From positions 868,001 through 932,000 of the forward strand of contig JAESUZ010002684.1 of the NCBI GenBank assembly GCA_017311185.1: a stretch of 64,000 bases of DNA. The letters are read 5' to 3'. The stretch comes from Proteles cristata cristata. Taxonomy: Eukaryota > Chordata > Mammalia > Carnivora > Hyaenidae. The position numbers and the translations under genes are program-made. Positions 23,060 to 34,924 of the stretch are shown here, piece after piece. Position 1 is the stretch's first letter; each line of letters starts with the position of its first letter. The notes beneath the pieces are model-generated. The model saw only the letters and a program-made list of their open reading frames with translations. It searched no databases and had not been told where the DNA came from.

Positions 23060-25550
23060 AGCCAACTACTAGGAACAATCACATGCCAATAAATTAGACC
23101 ACCTAGAAGAAATGGATAAATTCCTAGAAAAATATAACCTACCAAGACTGAACCATGAAAAAATAGGGACTTTCAGCATAATGATTATTAGTAACGAGGT
23201 TGAGTCCATAATCAAAAACCCCCCAATAAGGAGAACTCCACGACCAGATGGCTTCACTGGTGAATTCTACCAAACATTTAAAAAATGAATTAATACCAAT
23301 TCCCTCTACCTTCCAAAAATAGGAGAAGGGGAAACATTTCCAAACTCATTTTATGAGGCCAGCGTTACCCTGGTGCCAAAGCCAGACAAAGACACCACAA
23401 GAAAAGAAAATTACAGGCCAATATCCCTGATGAATGTAGATATAAAATCCTCAACAAAATATTAGCAAGCCACACTGAACAGTACATTAAAAATATCATA
23501 CAATATGATCAAGTAGAATTTATTCTTGGGACATAAAGATGGTTCAATATATGTAAATTAGTAAGTGTGGTATACTAAACTGACAAAGCATGAAAATCAT
23601 AATTGTATCGATAGATACAGAAAAAGCATTTGACAAAAGTGTACATATTTTCAGGATAGAAACTCTCAACAAAGCATGTAGAGAGAAAATATACCTGAAT
23701 ATAATAAAAGACATATATGACAAGCTTACAGCTAAAACTTGATGCTTAAAACTGTGAAAAGCTGCAAACTTTATTTCTAAAGTCAGTAAGAGGCAGGTAT
23801 GCCCATTTTCACAGCTTTTATTGAACATACTACAAGAAGTCCTAGCCAAACAATTAAGCAAGAAAAATGAACAAAAGTCATCCAAATCAGAAAGAAAAAA
23901 GTAAAATTGTCTCTGCAAATGACATGATATTGTATATTGAAAACCTTAAGATCTCCACCTAAGCACTGTTAGATCTAATCAATAAATTCTGTAAAGTTGC
24001 AGGATACAAAATTAATGTACAAAAATCAGTTGTATTTTATACATTAATAATGAATTATCAGAAAGAGAAATTAAGAAAAATTCCCATTTATAATAGCATC
24101 AAAAAGAATAAAACATTAAGGAATAAATAGAAAAGACCTGTATACTCAGAATTATAACTCATTGGTGAGAGAAATTGAAGAAGATACAAATTAAATGGAG
24201 AGTTTTCTGTTTTCACGAATTGGAAGAATTCATCTTGTTAAAATGGCCATACTACCCAAAGTGGCCTACAGATTCAGTGCAATCCTGATAAAAATTGTAA
24301 CAGAATTTTTCATGGAAATAGAACAAGCAATTCTAAAATGTGTATGGAACCACAAAAGACCCCGAATAGACAAAGCAATCTTTTCAAAAAATTTTTTTAA
24401 TGTTTTATCTATTATTTCTGAGAAAGAGAGAGAGAGACAGCATGAGCGGAGGGGGGCGGAGGGTCAGAGAGAGGAGGAGAAACAGAATCTGAAGCATACT
24501 CTAGGCTCTGAGCTAGCTATCAGCACAGAACCCAACATGGGGCTCGAACCCACGAACTGTGAGATCATGACCTGAGCCAAAGTCAGACACTTAACCAACT
24601 GAGCTACCCAGGCACTCCAAAGCAATCTTGAGAAAGAACAAAGCTAGAGGGATCACACTTCCTGATTTCAAACTATATTACAAAGCTATAGGAAACCAAA
24701 GCAGTATGGTATTGGCATAAAAATAGACACATAGATCAGTGGAATTGAATAGAGGCCCCAAAACGAATCCATACATATATAGTCAATTAATTTGTAACAA
24801 AGGAGCCAAGGATATATGATAGAGAAATGATCATCTCGTTAGTAAGTGGTGTTAGAAAAAATGAACAACCACATGCAAAGAATTAAACTAGACCCTTTCT
24901 TTTACAATACACAAAACTTTACTCCATAGGGATTAAAACTCTGCATGTAAGACCTGAAATCATAAGACTTCTAGAAGAAAAGAAGGAGCAAGCTCTTTGA
25001 CCTCAGTATTCGCAGTACTTTTTTGGATTTGACACCAAGAATAAAGAAAAAAAAAAGCAAAAATAAAGAGAGAAACTAAATCACACTAAAACCCTTCTGC
25101 ACAACAAAGGAAACCCTCAACAAAATGAAAAGGCAACCTACTGAATGGGAGAAGATATTCACAAACCACATATCCTAAAAGTGGCTCATATCCAAAATAT
25201 GCAAGGAACTCATATAACTCAATAGCAATAGCAACAGAAACAACAATAACAACAAATCCAATTATAAAATAAGCAAAGGATCTGAATACACATTTTTCCA
25301 AAGAAGACATACACATGGCCAACAGGTACATGGAGAGGTGTTCCACATTACTATTCATCACAAATATGCAAACCAAAAACACAAAGAGAAATAAAAAACA
25401 CCTTGCATCTGTTAGAATGACTGTTAGAAAGCAAAGACATCACATGTGTTGGTGGGGATGGAAGAGAAAAGGGAAAATTTTACACTGTTGCTGGAAATGC
25501 AAATTGGTAGAGCCACTGGGAAAACAGTAAGGAGGTTACTCAAGAAATTA
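23060..25550 (+). pseudogene. L1 ORF2 reverse-transcriptase remnant
   Basis: Decayed ORF2 coding sequence. The reverse-transcriptase palm region is still recognisable: DNA at 23610-23635 corresponds to the 'DAEKAFD' motif A block, with an aspartate codon followed by acagaaaaagcatttgac. Many stops and frameshifts break it, and the SINE at 24383-24617 interrupts it. A 124-codon minus-strand frame at 23544-23918 is only its shadow. Not functional. Confidence 0.8.
24383..24617 (-). mobile_element. SINEC inserted in L1
   Basis: 12-bp duplication of L1 sequence, caaagcaatctt, at 24371-24382 and 24618-24629. The body has 'agctagctatcagcacag'. Confidence 0.97.
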
Positions 25551-25558
25551 AAAATATA

Positions 25559-25725
25559 GGGTCGCCTGAGTGGCTCAGTTGGTTGAGCGTCCAACCTCAG
25601 CTCAGTTCATGATCTCACGGTCTGTGAAATCAAGGCCCGCGTGGGGCTTGCTGCTGACAAGTGCAGTGCAGAGTCTGCTTTGAATCCTCTGTTCTCCTGT
25701 GTCTCTCTGCCCCTCCCCCACTCAT

Positions 25726-25760
<35 letters not shown>

Positions 25761-25782
25761 AGTACATAACATTTAAAAAAAT
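25559..25782 (+). mobile_element. SINEC inserted in L1
   Basis: Sense copy starting gggtcgcctgagtggctcag, with a (CT)n run at 25729-25757. It interrupts the conserved L1 text 'aaattaaaaata' / 'atacaactgctgtatgat'. The B-box region is degraded (gtctgtgaaatcaaggccc). Confidence 0.95.
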
Positions 25783-25958
25783 ACAACTGCTGTATGATAC
25801 AGATAACCCACTTCTGATTATCTATCCAATAGAAAGAAAATCATTTCTTGAAGAGATAAGTATATTTCCATACTCACTGTAACACTATTCACCATAGCCA
25901 AGATATGAAAACAATCATAGCTCATCGATGGATGAATGAATAAAGAAAATGTGATACA

Positions 25959-26165
25959 GGGCACCTGACTGGTTCAGATGGTTGAGTATCTGACTCTTGA
26001 TCTCAGCTCAGGTCATGATCTCATAGTTTATGGGATCAAGCCCCACATCAGGATCTGTGCTGAAAGTGTGGAGCCTACTTGGGATTCTCTATCTTTCTCT
26101 CTCTCTCTGCATCTCCCCTGCACATTCTTGCTCTCTCCCCTTCTCTCAATAGGTAAATAAACATT
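25959..26165 (+). mobile_element. SINEC, older subfamily, inserted in L1
   Basis: Older Can-SINE form marked by 'gactcttgatctcagctcag' and 'tggagcctacttgggattctct'. 13-bp duplication aaagaaaatgtga at 25942-25954 and 26166-26178. Confidence 0.95.
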
Positions 26166-26178
26166 AAAGAAAATGTGA

Positions 26179-26210
26179 GATATATATTATATATATATAT
26201 ATATAATGTA
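26179..26210. repeat. (AT)n tract
   Basis: Alternating AT run within L1, directly after the SINE. Confidence 0.9.
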
Positions 26211-26572
26211 TACAAGTGATGGAATATCATTCAGCTATAAAAAAAAAGAATGAAATCCTGCTATCTGTGATAACATTAATGAGTCTGTAGGACATTATGC
26301 TAAGCTAAACAAGCCAGACAGAAAGAAAAATACTGCATGGTATCACCTATATATGAAAACAAACAAACAAAAAATAATAATGCTCATGGAAGTAGGGTAA
26401 AGGGGTAGCTGCCAGGGCCTAGAGAATGGGGGAGATAGAGGTTGGTATAGGGCATAACATTTCCATTTATGACAACCGAGGTCTGAGGATCTAACATGTG
26501 ACATGGTAACTACAGTTGCTGATGCTGCAGTCTATGGTGCAAATTGGCTAAGACAGTGAAACTTAAGTGTCT

Positions 26573-26591
26573 TCACACACACACACACACA
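26573..26591. repeat. Short (AC)n run
   Basis: About nine AC units in the L1 3' UTR. Confidence 0.9.
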
Positions 26592-26753
26592 AAGTAAATA
26601 TGTGAGGTGAGGTGATGGATGTGTTCATTGACTCAGTGGTGGGGATCCTTGTATAATGTATATGTGTAATAATCATCATGTTGAATCCTTTAAATATATT
26701 TTAAGTTGTCAATCATACCTCCATAAAGTTGGGGAAAGAAGAGAAGTGCAGTG

Positions 26754-27479
26754 ACCATGTAGGCTGCTGGCAGTGGAAAATCAAGGCTCTGGCTCTATTT
26801 TTCGAGGCTTCCAGAACAGTTTTTAACTGTTTGCTTTTCCATGTGTCAACTCTGTCTTCCCATTTAACCAACACTTGGCTGCCAGCTGGACCTAGGGTAC
26901 CATGTTGCCTTGTTCTCAGTCCAGTGGCAAAGAGGGAGATTGCAAGCATAGCACAGAAGTGTTTTCCTTCAGTATGTTTAGGTAAATTTGGATCATATGA
27001 TGCCACTGAGGCCAAAAACCTTCTCCAACAAAATAGCTTATGTTGCTTCATTTAAGAATATAGGAATTTTAAGAATTTCTAGACCAATCCACTGGCAGTG
27101 CGGATAGGCTTACAATAATTGGCTCACTGTTAAAAGATCTATCCTCAGAGGTAGTGATTTGGGTCCACTGCCCCAGTGTCCCTGTGGCCATGGGGTTGGT
27201 CGAGGTGGCAGGAGATATCTGAACAACATCAAGGTCTTCTTAGGAAGACACAGTGGATGCTGAATAGACACAAGCCACTATATACCCCTGCAGTTCTTAT
27301 CCTGCACCTCCGGACATGGAATCTGTAAGACTGAGGGGGTCATTGGCTTCTCCAGGGTCAGAGAGGTAGTAAATGGCAAAAGTAGAATGAGGAGGATCAG
27401 GGAAAGAGAAGCAAAGAAAGATGAAGGAAAGGGGGAGAGGGAAGAAGAGACTACGTAGGCAGCAGAATCTCCCTTAACT
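26754..27479. other. Unique non-coding stretch
   Basis: Complementary frames of 108 and 112 codons at 26713-27055 face each other on the two strands. Neither has a recognisable domain. Confidence 0.4.
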
Positions 27480-27720
27480 ATGTGTCAGGCACTGTTCTCC
27501 ACACACTGTATAGCAATAAAAATGAACCCATTCGATTTTCACAACACACCTAGGAGGTAGATGCTGTTCATATTATCCCCCTTTACAGTTGAGACACAGA
27601 GGCACATGGAGGTTAACTACCTTGCCTAAGAGTGTATAGCCAAACTGTTGAAGCTGGGATCTGAACACAGGAAATCAGCAGTTCCAGAATCTACGATTTT
27701 AACTACTTTATTATACTGTC
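27480..27720 (-). mobile_element. MIR, near complete
   Basis: Clear reverse-complement MIR: 'atgtgtcaggcactgttct', 'ttttcacaacacacctaggagg', 'atccccctttacagttgagacacagaggc', 'ttgcctaagagtgtatagcc', 'gctgggatctgaacacagg'. Confidence 0.9.
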
Positions 27721-29318
27721 TGTCGATTGACTGCATTAACCTGCTGGCCTCGTAGGGTATTTGTTTCTTTTCATGGGACTTAATCCTTTGTGTGTTAGGC
27801 CTCACAGATTTTGCATCTGGTCTTGACTTGGGTTGGCCCTTCTTTTGACCACATGCTGATGAACTTTGATTCCTGACTCATTGATCGGATGGAAAGCGCT
27901 GTCCTGTGAATCGTCTTGAATTCCTTCACTTTCTAAAATGTGGCTTATACTTCCTTGTGTTTATTCCAAACTCCTTCTCATCTCCATCCTGTGCTGATGA
28001 AGCAAAGAGGCCGTAGAGGCTAAGAGAGTGATGGCTTGTAAATGAGGTACATTAACAAAAAGAAGAAAGCACCACCTCAAAGACTTTGTTCTTTTTGATC
28101 AAGACATCAATATAACTGTTAAATGAATTCTCTTTGAAAAGAATTCTGCATTTTTGTTTTATCACCCTTCTTCAAAGAATAAGGAAAGAATTGAGAAGTC
28201 CTTCAGAGTGGAGTTGAGATTGTTGTAGAGCCCACCTCACGGACGAATCTAAGTCCAGAAGGGGGTCTTTCATTCTAACATGCGAAATATACATAAGTGT
28301 GGTAGGTGAGGTACACAAGTCCTTTGCCAGTAGAAAGATATAAACTTGACATTTTGTATTTATTTTGTGGGCCACCAAGAGAAATCACTCCCAGAAGAGC
28401 CTCAGAGCCCTCTGCATCATGATGGGGTCAGTCTACGTTGATGAGGTCCATTCTTCCATCTGGCTCCTTTTCTCATCAGCTCTATGAACTTTCTAGACCT
28501 TGGATTCCTTGCTTATATAATGTCTTTGTAGGGCCACATTTTGAGTGGAGTTCTTGTTCAACATTGTTCCACTTCTCTTCACCATCATTCTACTGATGAA
28601 ACCTCATCCACCCATTTGCTCACACTCCTTGAGCTGGGCGTTGACATTGCAAATTCTCCTGTATTTCACCCCATCCTCTTCTCTCCGTCTAGGCTTTGAA
28701 TTCCCTTGACCTCGCTTTTTGTCATGTGAACTTGCACTGTCAATGACTCCCTCATTGAGCCAGCAATTCCAATTTCCTATTGAGCCTCATTCCTATTTCT
28801 CTGGAATCCTCCCCCAGTTCCCAAGATGGTCCCAGTTCCATATAAAAGTGGCTACTGAACAACATCAAAGATGCCAGAATAGTGAATTAAAACACTAAAT
28901 GCTACGCCATTCTCATAAGCTTTGCATGATTTACTTTGGTGAAAACAAAACCAAAATAAAGCAAACACATGAACCAAAAGAACATAATCCTCTTTAAAAA
29001 TAAATTCCGTAAGTATGGGTTTGTTTCTGAAGCCTGTTGTTGATGTTGGAAAGCCTTTTTATGAAGTTGTTCTAATGAGTGTTTCTATTAGTACAAATTA
29101 AAGCTATTGATAAAGACACAGGAATATTGAACACGAATGCCTCAGGGCCTTGAGAAATGGCTTGGACTTAGTGATGTAGTGCATTGTGTGCTGTCAGGAA
29201 GGAATGTTTTGCTGCTCAGTCAGAAGAGTAAGTCCTCCCAATTTCCAAATGATATTGGAAGATGACACCTGGGCAGTAAAACACCCACATGGTGTATTTC
29301 CTCTTATTTAGTAATTTT
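27721..29318. other. Unique non-coding stretch
   Basis: 1.6 kb without a recognised repeat. No exon-like frame. Confidence 0.4.
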
Positions 29319-29497
29319 GGGGCACCTGGGTGGTTCAGTTGGTTAAGTGTTTGACTCGATTTCAGCGTAGATCGTGATCTCATGGATCTCAAGCCTCATG
29401 TCAGGCTCTGTGCTAACAGCACCAGCCTGCTTGCGAGTCTCTCTCTCTTTCTTTCTGCCCCTTCGCCACTGTCAAATTAAATAAAATTTTAAAAAAT
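29319..29497 (+). mobile_element. SINEC, older and internally shortened
   Basis: Begins ggggcacctgggtggttcag and carries the older gactcgatttcagc variant. The B box and the gagcctggagcc block are partly deleted, so the element is about 180 bp. Confidence 0.9.
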
Positions 29498-30854
29498 TTT
29501 AAAAATACTTTCAGTCCTTATAACAACAACAAAGGCAAGGGCAAAATAGACAATGGAGCCTGTGAAAAAATGGTGGATATTATGTATTTTAAGAAGATAT
29601 TGAATTGTTGGTTGGTTTATCTATTTTTCTGAATGTAAACATCTAATAGTTTTAGCCAACCAGTTAATGTGAAGGCTCTGTGCCCATCATAGCTAATGGC
29701 ATCGCCGGGATGGATCATATGTGTCCTGGACCCTTCCTGGGCCAGATGAAGAGAGGGCAGACATGAATGGGCTCATTGTCCTAGACCTCAGTCATTTTTA
29801 GAATATTGAACCTCTTGATGGGCTCTGGCATTGGCCTTCTGTTCTTGAGTCTAAACTAGTTTTCATGGACTTGGCCTCAGACCAACCTATCCTTAAAACA
29901 GAACATCAGTTTAAATGCCACTGTGTTGTTTTTCACCATTCAGACTTTACTGAAGTAGTTACTCAAGAGTTGAAACTAAGTAAGACTCTTCACCCCTACC
30001 ACCATGTTTCTTCTCTAGCTAATATATCCTAATTAAAAAAAAAAAAGTTGCAGAGGGAACTCTCCATTTCATTTCTTTCTCTGTTTCCCCATCATATTTC
30101 TTCCTCTCATTCTACTCATATGTGCCTTTCAAATGGAAGTTTGAAGTGCATGCAAGTTGGCATTGAACCTCAACACACTCTGAAATCTTCACCTTCAGGA
30201 ATGAACCGAGTCATGAGTTAATCTTCTCATTGGTTTAAATCAGAGCATAAAAGAATATTCCTGCTGGTAAGACAAGTTAAATTTACTACTACAGCGGAGC
30301 TCCGAGGCCCTGTGTTCTTGCAAATTATATGGTGTAGGTTGCATGCAAATTAGACCTCCTTTTCCAATGCAATGTTTCCTCGTTTTATCCTTCAGATGTT
30401 TCAATCCTTTAGATCCCACGGTGAGCTGAGAGCAAGAAATCGTTGTTTACAATCCGCTCATTCTAGGAAAAAACTGCTTTACCACTTTTGAAAACCATGG
30501 AACTCGTATTAATGCGAGCATGACAGTTTCTATACCACTTTTGTTTTCTCATGGTAATTCACTTGAAGGAAATACAGTAAGATTCGCAAAAGGAATACCT
30601 TCCAGTCTTTGTTTTGGAGATGACTTGGTTAGTCAGCACCTGTGCAGCATGGCACTAGCGGGCTCCTGCTTTGGACTTTTATTGTCACTGTGTCCCTATT
30701 CATCACCTTCCTGGGACCTCTAAGAAAAGAGAAAAGAAAAAACATTGTGATTTACAATAGAATCTGCCATTACCGGTCACCCACCCTTTAGCTAATGATA
30801 ATAGCTTTTTTTGTTTTTAATTGAGGAGATACTATTTACCTGTCAAATGGAATG
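29498..30854. other. Unique non-coding stretch
   Basis: No recognised element other than an A-run at 30034-30045. Confidence 0.4.
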
Positions 30855-31010
30855 TATTAGTTAATAAAATTTTCACAACAGGCCTGGAAGAGTGCTTTTA
30901 GGTTTTAACCATTTTATGAATGAGGAGCCTGGGAGCGATCAGTTACTGGAACAAGGTCTTCCATAGAGCTAGTAAGTGGCAGAACAAGAATTTAAACTGT
31001 CCGCCCGGAG
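30855..31010 (-). mobile_element. MIR remnant
   Basis: 'attttcacaacaggcctggaag..accattttatgaatgaggagcc..agagctagtaagtggcagaacaag' is reverse-complement MIR. Confidence 0.7.
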
Positions 31011-31104
31011 CCTTCAGGGGCATGCAGCCTGTGTGGTCACTCAAGGCCACGTGGTCAGAAGGGTGTAGGTGTCCTATGGCCATCTTCGTATCTGTACTGT
31101 CTTT

Positions 31105-31315
31105 AATTTTTTTTAAATTTTTTTTCACATTTATTTTTGAGAGACAGAGCATGAGTGGAAGAGGGGCAGAGAGAGAAGGAGACAAAGAATCTGAAACAGA
31201 CTCCAGGCTCTGAGCAAGTGTTCAGCACAGAGCCCGTCTCCAGGCTCAAACCCATGAACCATGAGATCATGACCTGAGCCGAAGTCGGACACTTAACCAA
31301 GCCACCCAGGTGTCC
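31105..31315 (-). mobile_element. SINEC, full length
   Basis: Flanked by 13-bp copies with one mismatch (ctgtactgtcttt at 31092-31104, ctgtaatgtcttt at 31316-31328). Lacks the 'ctga' of 'gactgagcc' in the head. Confidence 0.95.
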
Positions 31316-31530
31316 CTGTAATGTCTTTTAAAAATAAGAGGTCCTGCATTTTTATTTGGTAGTGGGTCCTGGTATAGCCGGTTCTGTCTCTCTGGCTGTG
31401 AAGCTTCTAGTATTCCCTCTTGGTCAGAGCAGCCCCAGCAGGAATAGGCAGTCACTGCATGTCCCCTCCCAACTTGATGGCAGTGTCTTCTGCCAGTGGG
31501 TAGACCACTGTCTGAATGGATTGCTACTTT

Positions 31531-31737
31531 TTAAAAACATTTTCATTTGTTTTTAAGAGATAGAGACAGAGTGCGAATGGGGGAGAGGCAGAGAGAGGGA
31601 GACACAGAATCTGAAGCAGGCTCCAGGCTCTGAGCTGTCAGCACAGAGGCCGATGTGATGCTTGAACTTAAGAATCATGAGATCATGACCTGGGCTGAAG
31701 TCAGATGCTTAATGGACTGAGCCACCCCAGGGACCCC
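31531..31737 (-). mobile_element. SINEC, full length
   Basis: Imperfect 14-bp duplication (tggattgctacttt / tgggttgctgcttt). B-box complement decayed to 'tgatgcttgaacttaag'. Confidence 0.93.
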
Positions 31738-32029
31738 AGTGGGTTGCTGCTTTGAAAGGTGGGCATAAGGAATATCTGAACTGCTAGCCTTTACCTCTCT
31801 GGTTACTTAATTGCCAGATAGCAGGAAACAAAATTACTTTGTGTATTTTATTACTTTTTTTTTTTTTCATTTCTTCTAAACATACTAAATTGTGTCTTTA
31901 TTTCTGCACGGGGAGATGTTTTCCTTATTCTTCTTCATGTTTTAACTTGCTTCATTCTATTTTGGATTTACCTAAAATGCACCAATTTTCTAAAAATAAT
32001 GCTACTGAGGTACTTTATTATTTTGTATT

Positions 32030-32227
32030 TATTAATTTTTATTTATTTACTTACTTATTTATTCAGAGAGCCAGATCAGGAGAGGTCAGAGAGAGGGAGA
32101 GAGAGAACCCTAAGCAGGCTCCTCAATATCAGCACAGAGCCTGACAAGGGGCTCAAACCCACAAACCGTGAGATCATGACCTGAGCTAAAGTCGGACGCT
32201 TAACGGACTGAGCCACCCAGGTGCTCT
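32030..32227 (-). mobile_element. SINEC, shortened body
   Basis: Antisense copy with the GA tract reduced and the 'ccaggctctgagctg' block replaced by 'tcctcaat'. Head is well preserved (gagccacccaggtgctct). Confidence 0.9.
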
Positions 32228-32237
32228 AATATATCGG

Positions 32238-32262
32238 GTTTTTGTTTGTTTGTTTGTTTGTT
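32238..32262. repeat. (TTTG)n microsatellite
   Basis: Five to six TTTG units directly before the antisense L1 fragment, possibly its mutated tail. Confidence 0.9.
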
Positions 32263-32576
32263 CTTTATTCACTCATTTGTTGACGCAGCCTTAGGTTGTT
32301 TCCATATCTTGGGGATGGTGGTTAATCCAGTGAACATGGAGGAAGAGCGACTGGTATCTCTTTGAGATACTGATGTCCTTTCCTTTGGATATATACTCAG
32401 AAGTGGGCTTGCTGGATCCTATAGTAGTTCTACTTTTAATTTTTTTTTTTTTTACAGCCTCCATACTGTTTTCCACGGTGACTGTGCCAGTGTGCATCCC
32501 CACCCACCGTGCACGACGGTTGTCTTTCTGCACACTCTCACTAACACCTGTTCTCTCTCGAAAACTTTAGAAGTTC
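32263..32576 (-). mobile_element. Antisense L1 ORF2 3'-end fragment
   Basis: Reverse-complement L1: 'gttgtttccatatcttgggg', 'ctctttgagatactgatg', 'cctttggatatatactcagaagtgggc', 'ccatactgttttccacggtg'. Truncated on the right at about 32576. The overlapping plus-strand frames are shadows. Confidence 0.85.
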
Positions 32577-32827
32577 TGACCTTTGAAATTTTAAGATCAC
32601 TCTGGGAAATGGAAGAGGCAATCTTCCAGAGATTGGGAAGGGAAGACTCTAGAGAACAAGAAGAGAGATTGAGAATTATGGGCAGATTGGGAGTACTTTT
32701 GGATCACATCAGCTAATTTTATTAAAAACTAAAACATACCTCTCTACTTTAAATGTCGAGCCATACTTAAGTCACCATTAGTTAGTGTTTTGAATCGTGG
32801 CATTTTCTTCTCATTAATAATGTACAG

Positions 32828-33023
32828 CCCTTGCCTGGAGGGCTCAGCAGGATAAGTGTCTGACTCTTGATTCAGATTCAGGTTATAATCTCATGGTCAT
32901 GATGAGATCGAGCCTGGTGTGGGACTCCATGCTGGCCATAGAGGCTCCTTAAGATTCTCTCTCTCTTCCTCTCTCTCTGCCCCTCCCCTGCTTGTGCTTC
33001 CTCTCTGTCTCTGTCTCTCTCTC

Positions 33024-33025
<2 letters not shown>
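32828..33025 (+). mobile_element. SINEC, old and diverged
   Basis: 'ttgcctggagggctcagcag' head, 'gactcttgattcagattcagg', 'tgggactccatgctggcca', then a CT-rich stretch. An older Can-SINE subfamily whose tail grew into the next repeat. Confidence 0.85.
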
Positions 33026-33058
<33 letters not shown>

Positions 33059-33080
33059 GAAAAAGAAAAAGAAAAGAAGT
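33026..33080. repeat. (AAAAG)n from a SINE tail
   Basis: Poly(A) followed by aaaag/aaaaag units directly at the 3' end of the preceding SINE. Confidence 0.92.
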
Positions 33081-33119
33081 AACTAGAAAAAATGCATATC
33101 CCTCCTTTTATTATTATTA

Positions 33120-33330
33120 TTTTTTAATGTTTATTAATTTTTGAAAAAGACAGAGCATGAGCAGGGGAGGGACAGAGAGAGAGAGAGAGAGAGAGACACA
33201 GAATCTGAAGCAGACTCCAGGCTCCAAGGTGTCAGCACAGAGCCTGACACAGGTCTTGAACTCATGAACCATTAGATTGTGACCTGAGCCAAAGTCAGAC
33301 ACTTAACCAAGTGGGCCATCCAGGTGTCCC
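33120..33330 (-). mobile_element. SINEC, full length
   Basis: Contains a pure GA run at 33173-33196. Head ends gccatccaggtgtccc. Lies tail-to-tail with the sense SINE at 32828. Confidence 0.94.
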
Positions 33331-33394
33331 TATTAAAATCCACTCTGTTACCGTCATATATCGTCATACTTTGGGGAATATTAGAAATCCTCTG

Positions 33395-33485
33395 ACCCAG
33401 GACCCTCCCTTCACAGACAGAGAAATTGATGTCCAGAGAGGCATGCCAGACTTGTGCAAGGTAACACAGCCAGGTGGTCGTGGAC
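33395..33485 (-). mobile_element. Possible MIR fragment
   Basis: 'cttcacagacagagaaattgatgtccagagaggc..cttgtgcaaggtaacacagccaggtgg' follows antisense MIR text. Confidence 0.55.
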
Positions 33486-33489
33486 AAGA

Positions 33490-34307
33490 TCAGCCCGAAT
33501 TTATATCCTCTACTCTACCTACACTACATAAATCTGTTCTGATGCCTCAGATCACTATGACTTCTTTTTAAATTTTCTGCCCATATTAAATGTTAATACA
33601 GCCTTAAGCCTCATGTTAAAGTTTGGTTTATCAAGGTCCTGTGAATAGGAACATCAGAGATCTGGAGGGGCATGTTAGCTTTCCAGTAAAAAGGGCAACA
33701 GTGTTTTTGAAATGTTCTGTGTCATGTCAGAAAAGAAAAAAAGAAATCCCCATTTCCAATTAAATTTTCCTAGCCAACAATGCCTTGGAATGTTTGGGCA
33801 GTTTTATAGCCCTGTAACATATTTTATAAAAACAAATTGCTGAGCAGAAGATGCCAGTGAACTCATGCCCAATTAAGTTCACTGTGAGAATAGCACAGCT
33901 GATTCTGTGCTGTAATACGAATGCCAGCGAGGTGGCCCTGATGAAAGGAATTTTTCTCTCACCACAGTGCTGGGGTTTGGTTGCTGGGGAGAAAAAAACA
34001 AAACAAAACAAAAAAACAACAAAAAACAAAAACCTGAAACATTTACAATGAAAGCAAATTGTTCATCTGTGCAACGGATGGTAGGTCTGATGAGGGTCCT
34101 TACAAACATGGCAATTGACTCCAAATTGCTAATATCATTAGTATCAAAATATTTGTCTCCTTAAATCCATCCAGGGATGGGATATAATTGTGCTAACCAG
34201 GCTGGGTAGCTCATGATAGCCAATTACAAGACCTCGCCAGGATATGTTGTCTGCTGTGGTGTGGAAACCAGAGTTGTGTTTAAATCTCTCTTAAGAAGAA
34301 TTACTAT
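33490..34307. other. Unique stretch, possibly constrained
   Basis: Lacks recognisable repeats except an (AAAAC)n run at 33999-34031. Text such as 'tatagccctgtaacatattttataaaaacaaattgctgag' looks more ordered than neutral decay, but that is an impression only. Confidence 0.3.
33999..34031. repeat. (AAAAC)n microsatellite
   Basis: Imperfect AAAAC/AAC run. No attached element identified. Confidence 0.85.
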
Positions 34308-34320
34308 AGAATTTTTTTTT

Positions 34321-34539
34321 CATTTTTTTAATGGGCGTTTTTTATTTTTGAGAGAGATGGAGTAAAGAGTGCAAGCCGGAGAGTGGCAAAGAGAGAGAGG
34401 GAGAGAGAGAAGCCAAAGCAGGTTCCAGGCTCTGAGCTGTCAGCACAGGGCCAGATGTGGGGCTTGAACCCACAAACCGTGAGATCATGACTTGAGCCAA
34501 AGTTAGGTACTCTACGAAATGAGCCACCCAGGTGCCCCC
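34321..34539 (-). mobile_element. SINEC, full length
   Basis: Perfect 13-bp duplication agaattttttttt at 34308-34320 and 34540-34552, consistent with the L1 endonuclease TT|AAAA preference. Confidence 0.96.
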
Positions 34540-34552
34540 AGAATTTTTTTTT

Positions 34553-34924
34553 GAAGATAAGATTTTTCCTAATTTGCTTAGCATTTACAGATTTTTCACT
34601 TCCATTATGCAAGGGACCTTTTAATCTTATGAAGAGTCATTACCCATCAAGCAATAACCTTTTGTTTCTTATCCTGATGTCCTCCCCCAAAGGATGAAAG
34701 CTATCAGTCCTGCTTAGGAAAAGAGCCCCACGGCTAAGGAACAGATAGCTGAGATCCAAACACTGATCGTCCTTTTACATCTCTCTCTCACAGTAGGAAA
34801 TTAGCACTCTTAATTAAATTTCATCATTGTCCACCACCCCCAGCAAGTGTCTAAGCTGTACCCTCAGGGTCTGCCAGGAGCCAGTGGGGGGAAGTCTGGG
34901 GCAGGCAGAGAGCTCTCCCTATGT
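34553..34924. other. Unique non-coding stretch
   Basis: No recognised element. Confidence 0.4.

Larger units (their letters stand above)
23047..26741 (+). mobile_element. 5'-truncated L1 with three SINE insertions
   Basis: Sense L1 from mid ORF2 through the 3' UTR. Recognisable blocks in order are 'cctagaagaaatggataaattcctag', 'aattacaggccaatatccctgatgaa', 'actacccaaagtggcctacag', 'actgaatgggagaagatattcac', 'cattcagctataaaaaaaaagaatg', and a 3' UTR ending 'aagttgtcaatcatacctccataaag'. That 3' UTR is of L1M(A) type. A 12-bp candidate duplication, agaagt(t/g)cagtg, lies at 23035-23046 and 26742-26753. SINEs sit at 24383, 25559 and 25959. Confidence 0.9.

Noticed and set aside
26713..27055. 108- and 112-codon complementary frames as a gene
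   Set aside because: Equal-length open frames on opposite strands are typical of chance stop-codon avoidance. No domain was seen.
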